64,000 nucleotides of DNA, taken from Enoplolaimus lenunculus (Eukaryota > Nematoda > Enoplea > Enoplida > Thoracostomopsidae). Of this stretch, positions 34,455 to 46,530 are shown piece after piece. A model generated the notes under the pieces. It was given only the letters and a program-made list of their open reading frames with translations. It searched no databases and was not told where the DNA came from. The stretch is from contig JASANG010002691.1 of assembly GCA_030248215.1 (NCBI GenBank), positions 44,661-108,660 on the forward strand. Reading direction: 5' to 3'. Each line of letters begins with the position of its first letter. Within the stretch, counting starts at the first letter, position 1. A program made the position numbers and the translations under genes.

Positions 34455-34607
34455 CTGTAGTGACCTAGGAGTCCGTATCCGTAATAAGAGTTCATAAATG
34501 TCAATTATCCCTACATTGTAGTGCATAAATAACTCCAGGGCCAAATAAAGTTGAGTGTGAAACTTTAAAGCATGCTTAAGTTTTGAAAGTACATTCCTAA
34601 GTATTGT
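34455..34607 (+). mobile_element. MITE family 1, 3'-truncated copy
   Basis: Begins CTGTAGTGACCTAGGAGTCC after TA and runs to the GAAAGTACATTCCTAAGTAT point of the family, then leaves it. Confidence 0.7.
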
Positions 34608-37361
34608 AACACAGCGAACAGAGAAATTCAATTCACTCGGAACTCTAGGGAACGCCTTCGTAAGTTCGAAGGTTACCAAAGCAAGCGCAAACTCTATAGT
34701 TCTTATAATAAAAATCACTCGGTACGCGTAGCTTAAATACTTAAATTAACTGAAGCCCCGTGGCAGAAACAAGTACATATACTTTCCAATGCCTCAAATA
34801 TATCGGAGACCTTGCAACCCAAAATAACTGTTTTCAGATCCAGGTATCAAACATAGAACATAAACATTACGGCTCCCTTGAAGGGCAAAACACACTTGAA
34901 GTTCACTCTGTGAATACTAGGTAACCGATTAGACCATTTAAAACACCAAAACGGCGCTAATAGACAATCAAGAACACTTTTAATCAACGTCATACGAAAT
35001 AATAACTTCTTGTTCAACTAGATAAATCACACCACTACGTTTTTGTTAAAGATTATTTGAAACTTACGGACTCCTTGCGGAAGAAATTCTCGTATGCCAG
35101 CTATGATACTCCAGTCATAAAATTAATTCAACCGACTCCCTGGTCAGAGAAAAAATTCTCAAAGCAGGCATAGCACTAAATATCGCACACGAATTTTCAC
35201 AAAATTACCAATTCTCACAAAAATAAATCAAAAACTACACTTAGGTTCCACAATTTGTCGTACACAACGGACTCCAAATACTCATCTTAATAATACAGTA
35301 CAGTATCTACAATAAATCGCCACTGCGCGTGCAACTATCACAAATAACACCACAAAAGCGATAAACTATAAAAATCAGTTTTTACAATACAAAATCCGCT
35401 AAGCAGTCGAGCAGCGACTCACTTCCGTTTGCTACAAGCTCACGCGTTATGATGGGTTACTATCTTAATGCCATGCTCAAATACGATAAGTTTATACCGA
35501 TGCTCTTTTCTTTTTACTAGCCAGGTGGAATCAAGCTGGTTACGACTATCAAGTAAACAATCAGAAACGGCGCAGCTGCATCATATATTATTCCGCCTTG
35601 GGCTAGCCCAAATCGGAATTGGACTGAATTGTGGCTTGGACTACGACATATACACAATAATTTATAGAGGCACAGCCTCAGAATTATACAGTATAGATTT
35701 AGGTATATAGAATTTTGAAAGTCCTCGAGGTTTTAAGAACTTTATTATGAGCCAGCTTCAGATTATATTGAAATTAAATTTTAAAAGCAGACATAAAATT
35801 TTTTTTTCGAGTTTGTGTTTAGAAACGCTTTACGTAGTAGCAAAATGAACTTCAGTATTGGACTGCTGAAAAATTATAGTTCTTTGTACACTTCCGTTGC
35901 ATCTATGGTTAAACGTTACGCGAGTCGGCTTAGGTAAAGGCTTAGGTAATAGGCATACACACACAAAATTATTCCTAAATTTATTTAGAAAAGTATTCTC
36001 TGTTGCAAATCTGAAAAGTTTTTCTGATATGTAAGACAATTTTTCTTAAAGTAACAGGAAAACGTTTATTTTCAGACTTTATTTCAAAACCTTTTTGAAA
36101 ACTTTTCTGTTATAACAGAAATACTTGTCAAGTGCACCTGCTAATTATATTTCTTAAATGCCAGAAATATTTTCTTAAACATCAGAAATATTATTTTGAG
36201 TGTAAGTGAGCTTTTTGTGAAATCTAAGCTTAAACGTAAATGTGGGAAAATGTGTATATACGAGCCAAAATTTTCTACTTCGTAGTACTAATCAAACACC
36301 TCAGGCAGGTATTCGTTTTTATTTTGTCCTTGCACTGTTTGTTACAGCATAGGATAATCACAAGCCAGATATCCTACCTAAGAGTAGTATTTTGATAAAT
36401 GAAGGCAAATTACTCGCATTTATGCTAATGTTTTTTACTGTTTCAGCATTTCATGGGTTATATGCCGGTTATCGGAAGTCTGAAGACAAACAACGCTCAT
36501 TATTCTTACAGCATCTATTCAGTGCGTTGGATTTATTTGAGATAATCGCTTCTAATTTTTCAATTTTTCACAGAGTTACATATACATAGATACAAAGGTG
36601 CCACCGGAGGTGAAAAAAACCGGAGCCGGAGGTCAACCAAATCTTGCCACAGCCGGAGATAAAACGAAATCAGGTAATCACAATGGTTCTGAACTGCGGG
36701 TTTAATTTTCGTTTTTGAAAAATACCAGCTAATAAAGCCCTTCGACAACTGCCTCCAAAGTTACAAACTAAAATTCACCAACGGGCGCCATACATTTTAC
36801 ATTTATAAAAATACAAAATATTCATTATCGAAATTGCTATAACATCCGTTAAAATTTCTATTTGAGCCCGTGATCAATTTTCTGCCGCATCGGGAGCCGC
36901 AGGACGACCTCTCCGGCTATATCCGGATAAATACTTACAACTTTTTGCTTATTTTATATTAATAATACGAAATTTTAGTCGTTTATTTAGGAATTGACCC
37001 TTACAAACCTAAAAGTTCTTTCCACTCGCGACTACTTTAATAAACAAGCTGTGTATATAATAGATGGCTGTGAAAACGTTTTGTTTTTAATGAAGTCAGA
37101 TTTAAACGATAAGCTTAATTGGTGTCCAGTAGTAGAGGATAATAAAGCGTCCTGCTCTTGATGCTATTGGTTAAATCAGGCCATCAAAGGCTAATAGAAC
37201 AGACGATTTTACTGCTAAACTAGGGTTATACGTGCGACGACGAACGGCGACACGACGGAAGGCATTGAAAGTTTTTTAGAAAATTTAGCGCAACCATAGC
37301 ACTGTTTTTTTCGTACATTTAGCCAACAGTACTAGCTAAGTAATCCGTAATGATTTCTGCG
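34608..37361. other. Long stretch without recognised genes
   Basis: 34608-35460 has an AT-rich, Ca-poor character with several ACTCC-(C/T)-TG motifs and might be a repeat of its own: it starts TGTAACAC and ends GGGTTAC, a short inverted match. 36590-36910 has CCGGAG-rich short repeats. I found no coding sequence I can support. Confidence 0.3.
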
Positions 37362-37568
37362 CTGCAAGAAATGGTGACGCAAATTGACTGTCTCCGAAAT
37401 CGCTCTACGCGACTGCACAAACTGAGTCAAATTCGACTCCGCCAGAGTCAAATGTGCGAGTCAGAGAATCGAACGTGACTCGCTGGAGTCGAATTTGATT
37501 CAGTTTGTGTAGTCCCGTAGAGCCTATTTTAGAGAGAGAGTCAGTTTAACTCACCATTTTGTGCAGTG
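37362..37568. mobile_element. Self-complementary GACTC MITE (family D)
   Basis: The whole element folds on itself: GGTGACGCAAATTGACTG and AAACTGAGTCAAATTCGACTC pieces on the left are mirrored by GAGTCGAATTTGATTCAG and TTAACTCACCATTTTG on the right. It ends GCAGTG then TA. Confidence 0.8.
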
Positions 37569-37917
37569 TAGACCGTTTGCAATTTTTGCTACCTTGTTTC
37601 GGTCATGGATATCGAGAGGGTAGCGCTAAAGCGCTACAGTCTGCGTGGTTGAATTAACGCTACGATTTGGTAACGTCCCCTTAAAAATCAATATTTCAAT
37701 CGGTTATCGGAAACAGTCCCTCACACCAATATCAATTATATGGAATCCCTCTGGTTTTGTTTTGTGTTCTATTGCGTGATTCAGGAGAATTTATTTCACT
37801 GAACCGAACATTTTTTGTTTTTCCGGTTTTTTTGATAAATTATCGTATTTATAGGTTATGTAACCTTGTGCGAAGCTGTCAAAGTGTGCTTTGTGCAGTT
37901 TCATGGTTTACAACTAT

Positions 37918-38018
37918 ACGCAATTTGACTCTGGCGGAGTCGAATTTTGACTCAGTTAGTGTAGTCAGGAAAAGCCTATTTCGGAGAGAGTCAATTTGAC
38001 TCACCATTTTTTGCAGTG
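37918..38018. mobile_element. Family D, right half only
   Basis: CAATTTGACTCTGGCGGAG through TTGACTCACCATTTTTTGC and CAGTG followed by TA. Confidence 0.75.
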
Positions 38019-38020
38019 TA

Positions 38021-38446
38021 TTATGCACCTAAATCTGTTGCACACCTGTTGTCTGGGGTGGTCAAAAAGCTCTAGTCACTCAAACCATGAACCAATAAAC
38101 GTTTTTACTTCTGTTGCAAATTGATTTGCTAGTAAAATTAGTGAAACTGTGTCTATTTCGGCTCGTTTCGCTGGTAACTTCGCACAAATCAAAAATTTCC
38201 CATTTGGAGACATCAACTTTAAAGTGTGAAGTTATCTGCTCTCTTCGCTCGCGAATTGTTCAAAAGTTAAAATTTACACTAACTTTTATGAATGTATAGA
38301 CCTCTACCTAGTGAAAATTGTGGCTAAGCACATGATCTGTTGTAGTTTGTTTAGGGATTTTTTCAACAGGCAAAGTGTGCACATTGCGGAAACTCACAAA
38401 CGATAAACCATATCCAGATAAGCACATATATAAGCATTATAGATGA
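38021..38446. other. Intergenic, nothing recognised
   Basis: No gene or named repeat recognised. Confidence 0.25.
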
Positions 38447-39478
38447 GCACCGGATCGGGATATGAAAAATATCCGGATATGAATCCGAAATGACTTCCAA
38501 AATGCTATATTTGTATTATTTCCCCGCTAAGGTTGCTGGAGCTGGCGAAAACATTCTGTTTTTTAACCGCAGTCATATATTGAACTAAGTTTTTGACAAT
38601 TTTTGTGATTGGTTGGTTTTTCGGCGTATATTGTTTGTAAAATTGAGAGCTGTTTGACTTTGGCCTTTTTTCCAATCATAGTTTAACTGCCAGAAAAGTT
38701 TTTCAGTATATTGAAAACATTTGTTTTCTTACATCTTGTTGGATTTTATGTTAAGCGCAGTTCTGCGGTGGACCTTGTGTAAAAAAATGTAGGTTAGTGT
38801 TCGAATGCTTCGTGGTTTGAGTTTGAGATGAATTATAGGTTTACTTAAGATGGCGCTATACTTTTGATGACGTCCAGCGCTGTCCGTCACCGTACGGCAC
38901 TGTACCGCAAAGCACACGAGTTTCTACATGGCATCGCATATACGCACAACAATTTATAAACAAAATTTTTTAACTTGCAACGCCGTGCAGCGGCGAACGT
39001 CGCCGCACGACAAGTTTAGCGTTACCCTTATCTAAAATGAAAATTAAAACAACTTCTATGCATGTGTCGTTCGATAGAAAGGTGACATTCGACAGAATCT
39101 CTGTATAGTGGTTTAAATCATACGGAGACAAAGCAAATCAACTCAATTTCAGGTGGGCAACGCAAGTATTTATTTGTCAGTAGCAATTGCTTAAACCGAA
39201 TATCCTGAACTGTTGAAGCAGTTTCATAATATAAATAACTATTTTTAGAATTGTACCTTTTACGCTCATGACAATCAGCCTGTGGATCAGCGTACTTCCC
39301 TTAGAGCAATAAGTTGAAACAAGTGCTTAAGAAACGATAATTGATGTTCGGAAAGCCCAAAAAAGTGCAGTATCTAGTTTAGGATATCCGAAAAAAATTT
39401 AGAATATCCGGATATCCCGATAAATATTCGGCAAGAATTGCCGGACATGCGGATATAAAAAATATCCGATGCCAATCA
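38447..39478. mobile_element. Possible ~1-kb element with ATCCGGAT-rich inverted ends
   Basis: The left end (GCACCGGATCGGGATATG then AAAAATATCCGGAT) and the right end (GCGGATATAAAAAATATCC then GATGCCAATCAC) are loosely inverted. A related ATCCGG-rich patch is in intron 9 of the large gene (9455-9535). The ends are diverged and the interior is unrecognised. It contains a GTCCGTCACCGTACGGCAC island (38880-38900). Confidence 0.35.
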
Positions 39479-40620
39479 CTAAAAAGGGTATTTTCTGTGG
39501 ATACTACAATGTAAATCTTGAGAAATTCTGCATCTGCCCATTGTTTCATATTGGCTTAAATCGTGCAAATTGTTTTGTTGAAAACATAATTTCGAAATAT
39601 CGATTCGTTTCAGATGTTTACCAGCTGGTTTCTACACGTGAATATTTTCACAGAGATGTTCGGTGTATGATAAGAAAGAACATCACCGATTTGTAATTTG
39701 AACCATGCTCATAACTTGTTGCATAACATTCACAAGGCAGACATTATTCAAGAAAAACGGTTTTGAATATGTCTTGTTTATCTTTTTATGTTGTAGGGCT
39801 GTTGTTGTAACAAGGACTAAACGAAATCAAAATTAATACAAAATTCATCCAAAATCTTAACAATTTCGATGCGTCCGTCATTTTTTCTTCTAATAATTTG
39901 AAAAAACCGGTGAATATATGCATGTCTCAGGTAGGTTAGTATTTCGAAAACCAAGCTATGCATAACATTTTATTTTCTGTCCGTATCCAAATGGACAGCA
40001 AAAAGTTACTTTACCACTATGGGCATTATGACAAAAGAGGTTGTCTTTCCGTTCTTCTGGTCACTATTCGTTTCCGTTTCTACACCCTGATATATATAGA
40101 TATACATACGTATATATAATGTAGATTCGTTATAAGATTTATAACGTGGTTCACCTATAGGCATACAACAAACCTAATGGAACGAAAGTTGTTGTTACAT
40201 CCGGCAAAACTGCGGCACTAAATTGTTTGCTGTCTAAAACAGTTTTTATGAGTATGGACGTTTTTAATACGCCGTATAGCACTCTTTACCTGTCTCCGGT
40301 ATTTTAAAAATAATTTCAAGACATTCGTTTTCGAATAAAACTTTCGTAGACTTTCCGTTCGTGATCGTCGGAAGCAAAACGGTTGTTTATTGGGTATTAA
40401 ATAAGTTAAATTTCAAGTTTTTTTTCCATGTTTTTCAATGAAAACTGAGATATGTCTACGACATCCTGTATATTGTTTACGAGATTAGCTATATTTCTCA
40501 ATAATAGAACATACTGTGAGCAACAATGCGTGAATCAAACATGAGAAATTTATACATTGCGTGAATGCGCCGTGCTTAACAATTATTACACGCACATGTG
40601 CAGGTCCGTACTGTAGTGAT
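39479..40620. other. Intergenic, nothing recognised
   Basis: The + strand open frame at 39469-39696 has a few cysteines but no signal peptide and no match to the peptide family. Confidence 0.3.
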
Positions 40621-41047
40621 CCGAATAAGAGGGGGGTAACAAGAGGGTATGGGTCCCCATTTTGAGTCGCAATCAATAAGACTCCGTCCGTATCCCTAAG
40701 AGTCCGTAAGCGCAGAGAGTCCCTAAATACTAGAGTTCATAAATGTCTATTATCCGTAATTGTAGCGCATTATGACTAGAGGACCAAATAAACTTCAGTG
40801 CGACATTTTAAAGCAAACTTAAGTTTTGAAAGTAACATTCCAAAGCATTGCATTATCGCTCAAGCTTTTGATGCAGCTAAAAGTGCTTAATTCGACGGTT
40901 AGTTGCAATACCGGATATATATCAGTAAGGAAGCGTGGGGAAGGGCTGTTTGAAAATAAATAACAGTCCGTAACCGAATAACAAGGGGGTTACCTTCTCG
41001 AGAGGCCAAATAAATATCAGTCACCTCTCTTATTCGGGTCACTACAG
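40621..41047 (+). mobile_element. MITE family 1, complete copy
   Basis: CTGTAGTGATCCGAATAAGA to TCTTATTCGGGTCACTACAG with TA on each side (40619-40620 and 41048-41049). Collinear with 24973-25392. Confidence 0.85.
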
Positions 41048-41059
41048 TAGCTATATCAC

Positions 41060-41236
41060 CTTTGTAAGGTGGGCTAAAAATTTCAGGAAGGGTACACAAG
41101 AGTTTTCAATGAGGTTCAAGCAACGTTGAAAATTTTCACGGGAGAACCAAAACTTTTAGGGGCCAAAATATTTACTTTTTAGGGAGCCGAAATTTCTTCT
41201 AGTTGGGCTGAGCTCCCCTGGCTCCCACTTGGCCAC
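41060..41236. repeat. Interspersed repeat (shared with 26640-26752)
   Basis: GTTGAAAATTTTCACGGG and a GAGCTCCCCTGGC block ending GGCCACGGGCC. Its partner at 26640-26752 has the same arrangement, diverged. Confidence 0.45.
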
Positions 41237-41329
41237 GGGCCATAGGGAACAAAATGTTCAAAACATATGATGCAACTAGCAAATGCAATTGTTACATGCG
41301 ATTTGTAACTTTATAAAACAAATAACCAA

Positions 41330-41442
41330 TGTTACTTTGAGGGACGTAAGAGTAGCATAATAATATTCGTTAAGCCTAACTCTAAACCTAATCAGAAAAA
41401 TTAGTTTAAAGCTTAAGCTTACTCTATTTTAGAACACGTGAA
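41330..41442 (+). mobile_element. Telomere-core MITE (family B, short)
   Basis: Begins CCAATGTTACTTTGAGGGAC, has degraded CCTAA units, then the conserved TTAAAGCTTAAGCTTACTC block. Confidence 0.5.
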
Positions 41443-41647
41443 ACAACGCTTTACCCCCTAAAGTAACACGGGGTAAACAAATTATTAATTTTCTACATAA
41501 AGCTTTACAAACAAATCTGTATTTTACGGATACAGTTATGAAGTAGTCGGTTGTTCCAGCCAAAAACGTCTTGAAAGTTAATCTAATGCAAAATCTTACC
41601 AGTTTTCTTAGCGAAATTAATACGTTTTCCAATTTCATCGGTTCTCT

Positions 41648-41861
41648 GGCCCATGTGTAGAACAGGGCCGCAGAAGTAGTATAAGCATATTCCTAAGCCT
41701 AAGCCTAAGCCTAAGCATAAACCTAAGCGTATGGATGAGCCTATTCCTAAGCCAAAGCCTAAGCCTAAGCCTAAGCCTAAGCAAAAAATTAGTCTACAGC
41801 TTAAACTGACTCTATTATAGCCCCTCCGGAAAACGGTCCGGCCCTGTTCTATAAATGGGCC
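41648..41861 (+). mobile_element. Telomere-core MITE (family A), complete
   Basis: The ends GGCCCATGTGTAGAACAGGG and CCCTGTTCTATAAATGGGCC are inverted repeats. Inside are two perfect runs of the hexamer CCTAAG (41697-41718 and 41757-41782), i.e. TTAGGC on the other strand, separated by CGTATGGATGAG, and then a conserved AAACTGACTCTATTATAGCC block. Confidence 0.88.
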
Positions 41862-42195
41862 GGTTCTCTTGACACAGTATACGAACGACAGGCGAAACTA
41901 TCAACTTATCAATCTTTATTTGTTCATTTTTTAGCAAAAACATTAATTTTAAGCCGAAACATTTTAATTTTTATGAAAAACCGAAGTTTTATTCTATTAA
42001 AAATTATTGCGTTAACGCGGCGAAAGTCGCTATTTCACTTTCCGGTTCCAGCTATGGGTGTGCGTATAAAAGTTTAAAAACTCAAAATCTATCAGCTTCG
42101 AGTTTCCCGATAACAATCGGCAGATTATTCGTCAAGGTTATAAACATTCAAAATGTACTGCCGAATATGCGTATTTACTAAATTTTTGGCATTAA
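41862..42195. other. Intergenic, nothing recognised
   Basis: No gene or named repeat recognised. Confidence 0.25.
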
Positions 42196-42445
42196 AGTGA
42201 AAAAACGAAACAAAAAGTTTTCAAGGAATTTATGGACTTTTCATATCCCAAGTGACCATGTTTACCCAAAAATGTTTCAAATTGACAATTTTACTTAGCT
42301 TAGTTTCACCACATGATTGATTTGCTAAATTTTGGCATTGAGTGGAAAAACAAAACATTGAAATTATCAATAAATTTATGGACTTTTCATATTCGTATTG
42401 CCATTTTTTACCAGAAAATGTTCTAATTTGAGAATTTTGCATATT
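42196..42445. repeat. Diverged ~140-bp tandem duplication
   Basis: TTTGGCATT-(A/G)-A-GTG-AAAAA, then ATTTATGGACTTTTCATAT, occurs at about 42187 and 42330. A third relative of the final part (TTTACCCAAAAATGG) is at 52978. Confidence 0.6.
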
Positions 42446-42587
42446 TCAGCTTCTTATGTTCCGCGGCCATTGTTAGTTATATATTGTCCTGTTCACTTGG
42501 GAACTGCGGGATTATGGAGACGGGAGACCTGCGTATGTGTTTAGGTTTATGTTAATGCTTGAGCGTAGAAAAGACTCATGTAGCCAC

Positions 42588-42830
42588 TAGCGGATCCAGA
42601 AAGGGGGCGGGGGAGTGGAGGGCGTACGCCCACTGTCAGAAATTTTTTTGGGTTAAAGTGGTAATGTCCCTTACATTTTTCCTTCAGCAAATTTTTTGTA
42701 ATAAACACAATTTTTCAGCAGAAGTTTTTTGTGATAAAATGATAAGGTCCCTCCTACCTTACAATTTTTGCGTTTCATAACATTTGTCAGCCCGCCCCCC
42801 TCCATCAAAAATGTTTGGATCCACCTGCGA
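42588..42830. mobile_element. Element E, complete: GCGGATCCA-ended MITE
   Basis: TAGCGGATCCAGAAA at the left and TTTGGATCCACCTGCG at the right are inverted. The interior is T-rich with GTGATAAAATGATAAGGTCC. The ends look like the CGGATCCAG termini common in hAT-type nonautonomous elements; this is from memory and not checked. Fragments are at 31180, 33440 and 55180-55321. Confidence 0.6.
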
Positions 42831-42849
42831 GTAGACCTCAACTAACATA

Positions 42850-43058
42850 CACTGCAAAAATGGTGAGTCAAATTGACTCTCTCCGAAATAAAGCTCAACA
42901 GGACTACACAAACTGAGTCAAATTCGACTCTGCCGGAGTCAAACGCGCGACTCCATGACGCGAACTTGACTCTGGCGGAGTCGAATTAGACTCCGTATGT
43001 GTAGACCCGTAGAGCCTACTTCGGAGAGAGTCAATTTCACTCACCAATTTTTGCAGTG
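42850..43058. mobile_element. Family D palindromic MITE, complete
   Basis: CACTGCAAAAATGGTGAGTC to CACTCACCAATTTTTGCAGTG, TA on each side (42848-42849 and 43059-43060). Almost the whole 209 bp is one inverted repeat, with GACTC or GAGTC about every 15-20 bp and TGAGTCA twice. Confidence 0.9.
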
Positions 43059-43060
43059 TA

Positions 43061-43713
43061 GGCCTAATACGTTTATTTAATTCTTAAAATTATATTATTC
43101 ATACTTATGCGACTATAGACAATGTTCTAAAAACTTATGATTGAATTATGGTGTAAAAACACTGTATGCAAAACGAGTCTACAATTTAAGAGCTAACAGA
43201 TTAACTTCTTTTTTGGGATTAAAAATCACAACAAAATGTTTTCCTAAAACTACTAATTTATTTTCATATTTCTGCAAAGGAATTTGTATTAAATCAGAAA
43301 TAGTGTTTCCTACCCTACAGCGATTCGTTTCAAACTTTCTCAGCTTCTTTTATGTTTTATATGCTGTTTGAGACGTGAAAGTGGTTTGAAATAACGTTTT
43401 ATTTTTGACACAATTTTTAAGTTTGAAAGCTGTCTAATTTTTCGGTATTTGTACAGTGTTGTAGTACCGTTCCCCGACAACCATCCTTGAACCATTACTT
43501 CCAAACGAGAAACCGTGTGGGGATCACAGCTCCGGAGGAAAACGTGGCCTTAGGACCATTATTCGGTGGAGGAAAAGATTTTCTAACACTCGGCTCAAAT
43601 CCTTAAATTTACCAGTTGTTAACGTCAAAAAAATTTCAACTACGTTGTATTTCAGAGTCATAATAGCAAAAGGCATTAAAGCTTATTAATATATTTTACT
43701 CAAGCATTACACC
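43061..43713. other. 5' flank of the peptide gene at 43714
   Basis: No gene seen. The open frame at 43141-43371 lacks recognisable features. The ATG at 43714 is preceded by a TATATTTTAC stretch (43689-43698), possibly the core promoter or 5' leader. Confidence 0.3.
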
Positions 43714-43977
43714 ATGAATCGCCAAATATTCAACCAAAAGTCTCTTATCTTGCTGACATCTGCAGTGCTGTTCGTTGTGTTCACGTGTCATATGTCGGCC
43801 GCAGAGAGCGGTGGTCCGGCCCTTTATGGCATGCTTGCAAAACGGCGGCTATTTTTCCGGCCTCCGTGCGAAAACGAATGCTATACCGATACAGATTGTT
43901 CGATCAAAGCTCCAGGCCGACTCCGGTGTGTTATGCAAAAGACTGCGGGGTGTTTCTCGTCACACTGTGTTCGTTGA
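43714..43977 (+). CDS. Secreted six-cysteine peptide precursor, member 2
   Basis: 87 residues in one exon. Residues about 10-30 (ILLTSAVLFVVFTCHMSAA) form a signal peptide with a small-residue cleavage region. A short pro-segment ends at LAKR (residues 45-48), and the mature peptide begins RLFFRPPC. Cysteines follow C-x3-C-x5-C-x9-C-x7-C-x4-C, from CENECYTDTDC to CFSSHC, with only VR after the last. An AATAAA lies 63 nt after the stop (44040-44045), which supports a complete single-exon transcript. The nearest relative here is the gene at 47768, sharing (R/S)-LFF-x-(P/S)-PC and GCFSS-(H/R)-C. A secreted, processed, three-disulfide peptide is inferred. The sequence does not tell hormone from defence or effector roles. 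Confidence 0.82.
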   Translation: MNRQIFNQKSLILLTSAVLFVVFTCHMSAAESGGPALYGMLAKRRLFFRPPCENECYTDTDCSIKAPGRLRCVMQKTAGCFSSHCVR

Positions 43978-44039
43978 TTACAAAAATTTATGAGTTACCA
44001 TCTAAATAATCAGCTAAAGAGCATCTACCGTAATTTAGC

Positions 44040-44045
44040 AATAAA
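44040..44045 (+). terminator. Polyadenylation hexamer AATAAA of the peptide gene
   Basis: AATAAA 63 nt beyond the stop of the 43714 gene; a second AATAAA-like run follows near 44070. Confidence 0.5.
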
Positions 44046-44388
44046 TTTTAGAACGATTCCAAAGCTACAAAAATAAAATTCAGTTAACGCTGAAAGTTAA
44101 ACCGTATTTCGCAACAGGGTATTATGCTATGAGCAAACACAGAATGCGTTCAGAAATACGAAATACGCAGTGACCAATGTCTACAGTACAAAAAATTCCT
44201 TCTGACAGGAGGTTGGTATTGCTGCGTATATCTGATCCATTACCATTTTCCAACAGTTATGGTTTTTGCAATCTTCCATATTTGCAAGTTTTCTTTAGTT
44301 TTCTTTGGTGCTGAAAATAAACTCCAATTATTAACGTTGAAATGTATACGATAAACTTTGGGCCACTGTATAGGGCAGGGTTTTGTGG

Positions 44389-44566
44389 TCCAATGATAGA
44401 ATAGGGCCGTGATAGTAATATAAGAATATTCCTAATCCTAAGCCCTAACGTAAAAATGAGCTTATACCTAAGTCTAAGTATAAGCTAAAGCAAAAACTAG
44501 TCTACAGCGTGCTAGCTCTGTTGCAGTCCCAACGAAAAACGATCCGATCCTGATCTTTGCATAGGA
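44389..44566 (+). mobile_element. Telomere-core MITE (family A, diverged)
   Basis: GTCCAATGATAGAATAGGG, degraded CCTAAG units, a CTAGTCTACAG block and the right end GATCCGATCCTGATC. A worn copy of the element at 41648. Confidence 0.65.
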
Positions 44567-45483
44567 CAACTTGTGTATCTGCCTGTAATCGCGCTTTACA
44601 AATTGAAATATACTACTCAAATTTGTTCGAACCATAATAAGTTAATTAGCCTAACTTAATATTAAAGGCGTAGACGGGGGCTTTCGATGATCAAAACTTC
44701 CTTTGGGATTTTTGTCCAGGGGTTTTTAAGCGTTTTTCAGTTTGCAGCCCAAGAAAACTTCTCGTTCGAAATTTTCATAGCACGTGGACCAATTTCCCAA
44801 AATTCGCCGGTTTGCTCTTGCTAGCAATATATCATTGAGTAGTAGTCTCATGATAGAGAGCACAGCCTGCTTTGTGTCCCCCTTTACTGCAGTAACGGAT
44901 CTCAATTTTTTGGTGGGTTTTATGAGGTTGGTCACGTTCACCTAGTTGGATACGAGACCAATTTCACAATTCTCTTTTATGTCCTTAAATTTTTGGCAGT
45001 ATGGGTAACTCGACCAATACTCTAGAACATAGCTTCAGTTTGGAGTCTTTGTGAAGGAATTCTTGTATAATATGCAATATTTCTAGGCACTAGGAGTTGA
45101 AACAGAGCGAGCGAAGGCTCGAAACTAAAATTTAGGCTGAGTTTCGACTACGCCAGAGTCAAACGTGCGACTCAGCACCATTTTTTCCACTGTACCCCTT
45201 ATTTTTCCTAAATGATGCAGTATTGCTGGGTACCGGATAAGCAATAACAACGAGCTCCATACAGATTACAACAAACAATCGTGCTGAATTCAAGGTATAT
45301 TCTGTAGAGCGTATCACTCTGTCGGCAGCTTTGAATTTTTCATCTGGTTAAAATAAACATTATTGGAAGTAATCATACTTGCTGCCATTTGAAACTGTGT
45401 CCAGAACTTGAAATTTTTCTAATTCACGCCTGAGCCGAAAGCCTGAGTATCACTTGCGAAACCGATAATTCAATAGAGATTTG
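44567..45483. other. Intergenic; one family D fragment
   Basis: 45132-45197 is a fragment of family D (CTGAGTTTCGACTACGCCAG, CGACTCAGCACCATTTTTTC). The remainder shows nothing recognised. Confidence 0.35.
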
Positions 45484-45630
45484 GGCCCATGTATAGAACA
45501 GGGCCGGAACAGTAGTATAAAGCATATTCCTAAGCCTAAGCCTAAGCCTTAGCTTAAACAAAAAATAGTCGAAAGCTTAAACTGACTCTATTATGGCCCC
45601 TCCGGAAAACGATCCGGCCCTACAAGGGCC
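45484..45630 (+). mobile_element. Telomere-core MITE (family A), short copy
   Basis: GGGCCCATGTATAGAACAGG at the left, a run of CCTAAG at 45530-45548, the TTAAACTGACTCTATTATGG block and ATCCGGCCCTACAAGGGCC at the right. Confidence 0.8.
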
Positions 45631-46016
45631 GAAATTTGATACTTTGTATAAGTTGAAAGTAAGAAAATACTTCTCGTTCGCTATAAATGTCACAAAACTC
45701 CGTCCGTGCTTCGTGGTACCACGTCGGACTGTACAGTATGCAACGTTGTAATAATAATTTGAAAAGAGTCCCCTGACATCAAGTTTATAGCAGATAAGTC
45801 AATGCTCAGTATTGAGTGTTAAATCTGATGTTGCATGGATTTTAGTCTCAATAAGCGTTGATTTATAATTCCGATAAGTGTAAGTATTTTGTAAGATTTT
45901 CGAACAATTGAACAAACTGCTAATTTAATAGTATACTTAATGGCAAGCTACTTTAAACGTGGCAGCAGTGCTGTAAAAGTGTACTAAAATTCAATACTGC
46001 TTTACATTCTAACCAG

Positions 46017-46140
46017 TGACCCGAATAATAGTCGGAGACAGATGTATACAAAATCCCACTCGTTATTCTGTTCCGCGCTGTTATTTGTTTTTCAGTCCAG
46101 TTTCAGTTATTTAGCGTACACACTTTCAACTGGTATCGGC
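46017..46140. mobile_element. Family 1 related terminal fragment
   Basis: GTGACCCGAATAATAGTCGGAG and the ATAACAGCGCGGAA-type interior (here reversed) resemble one end of family 1. Its mirror copy is at 63716-63838. Confidence 0.5.
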
Positions 46141-46259
46141 CATTTTCCATGGCTTGAGTTCATCGCTTTAGGAATATGCTTTTAAGACTTGAGTATATAT
46201 GTATACTACTATGAATATGGGTAGCATGCGTCCGGTTGCCGCTCTGAACAGTTCAATTA

Positions 46260-46530
46260 CTCACTAAAAATATACTTAAAATTAAGTAAAACTGTTGCCG
46301 GATTAAGTGTCGGTTTTACTTACTATGGTGCTTGGCAAAGTTTTACTTAATTTTAAGCAAACACAAAGTTCTTCGCTTTACATTGACTTAATTGATCAGG
46401 AAATGACAATAGTAGTGTTACTTATTACATTGTTTAAGCAAAGATTTGCTCAATATTTACTACACGAATTATACTTAAAATAGTTAGTAAAATATAACTA
46501 AAGTATTGTAAGTCGAGTGTTTTTACAGAG
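46260..46530. mobile_element. MITE family C, left arm copy 1
   Basis: CTCACTAAAAATATACTTAA to TGTTTTTACAGAG with TA flanks (46258-46259 and 46531-46532). It is AT-rich with TTTACTTAATTTTAAG motifs. A second copy in the same orientation is at 51962-52228; mirror copies are at about 57642-57892 and 63320-63597. Confidence 0.75.
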
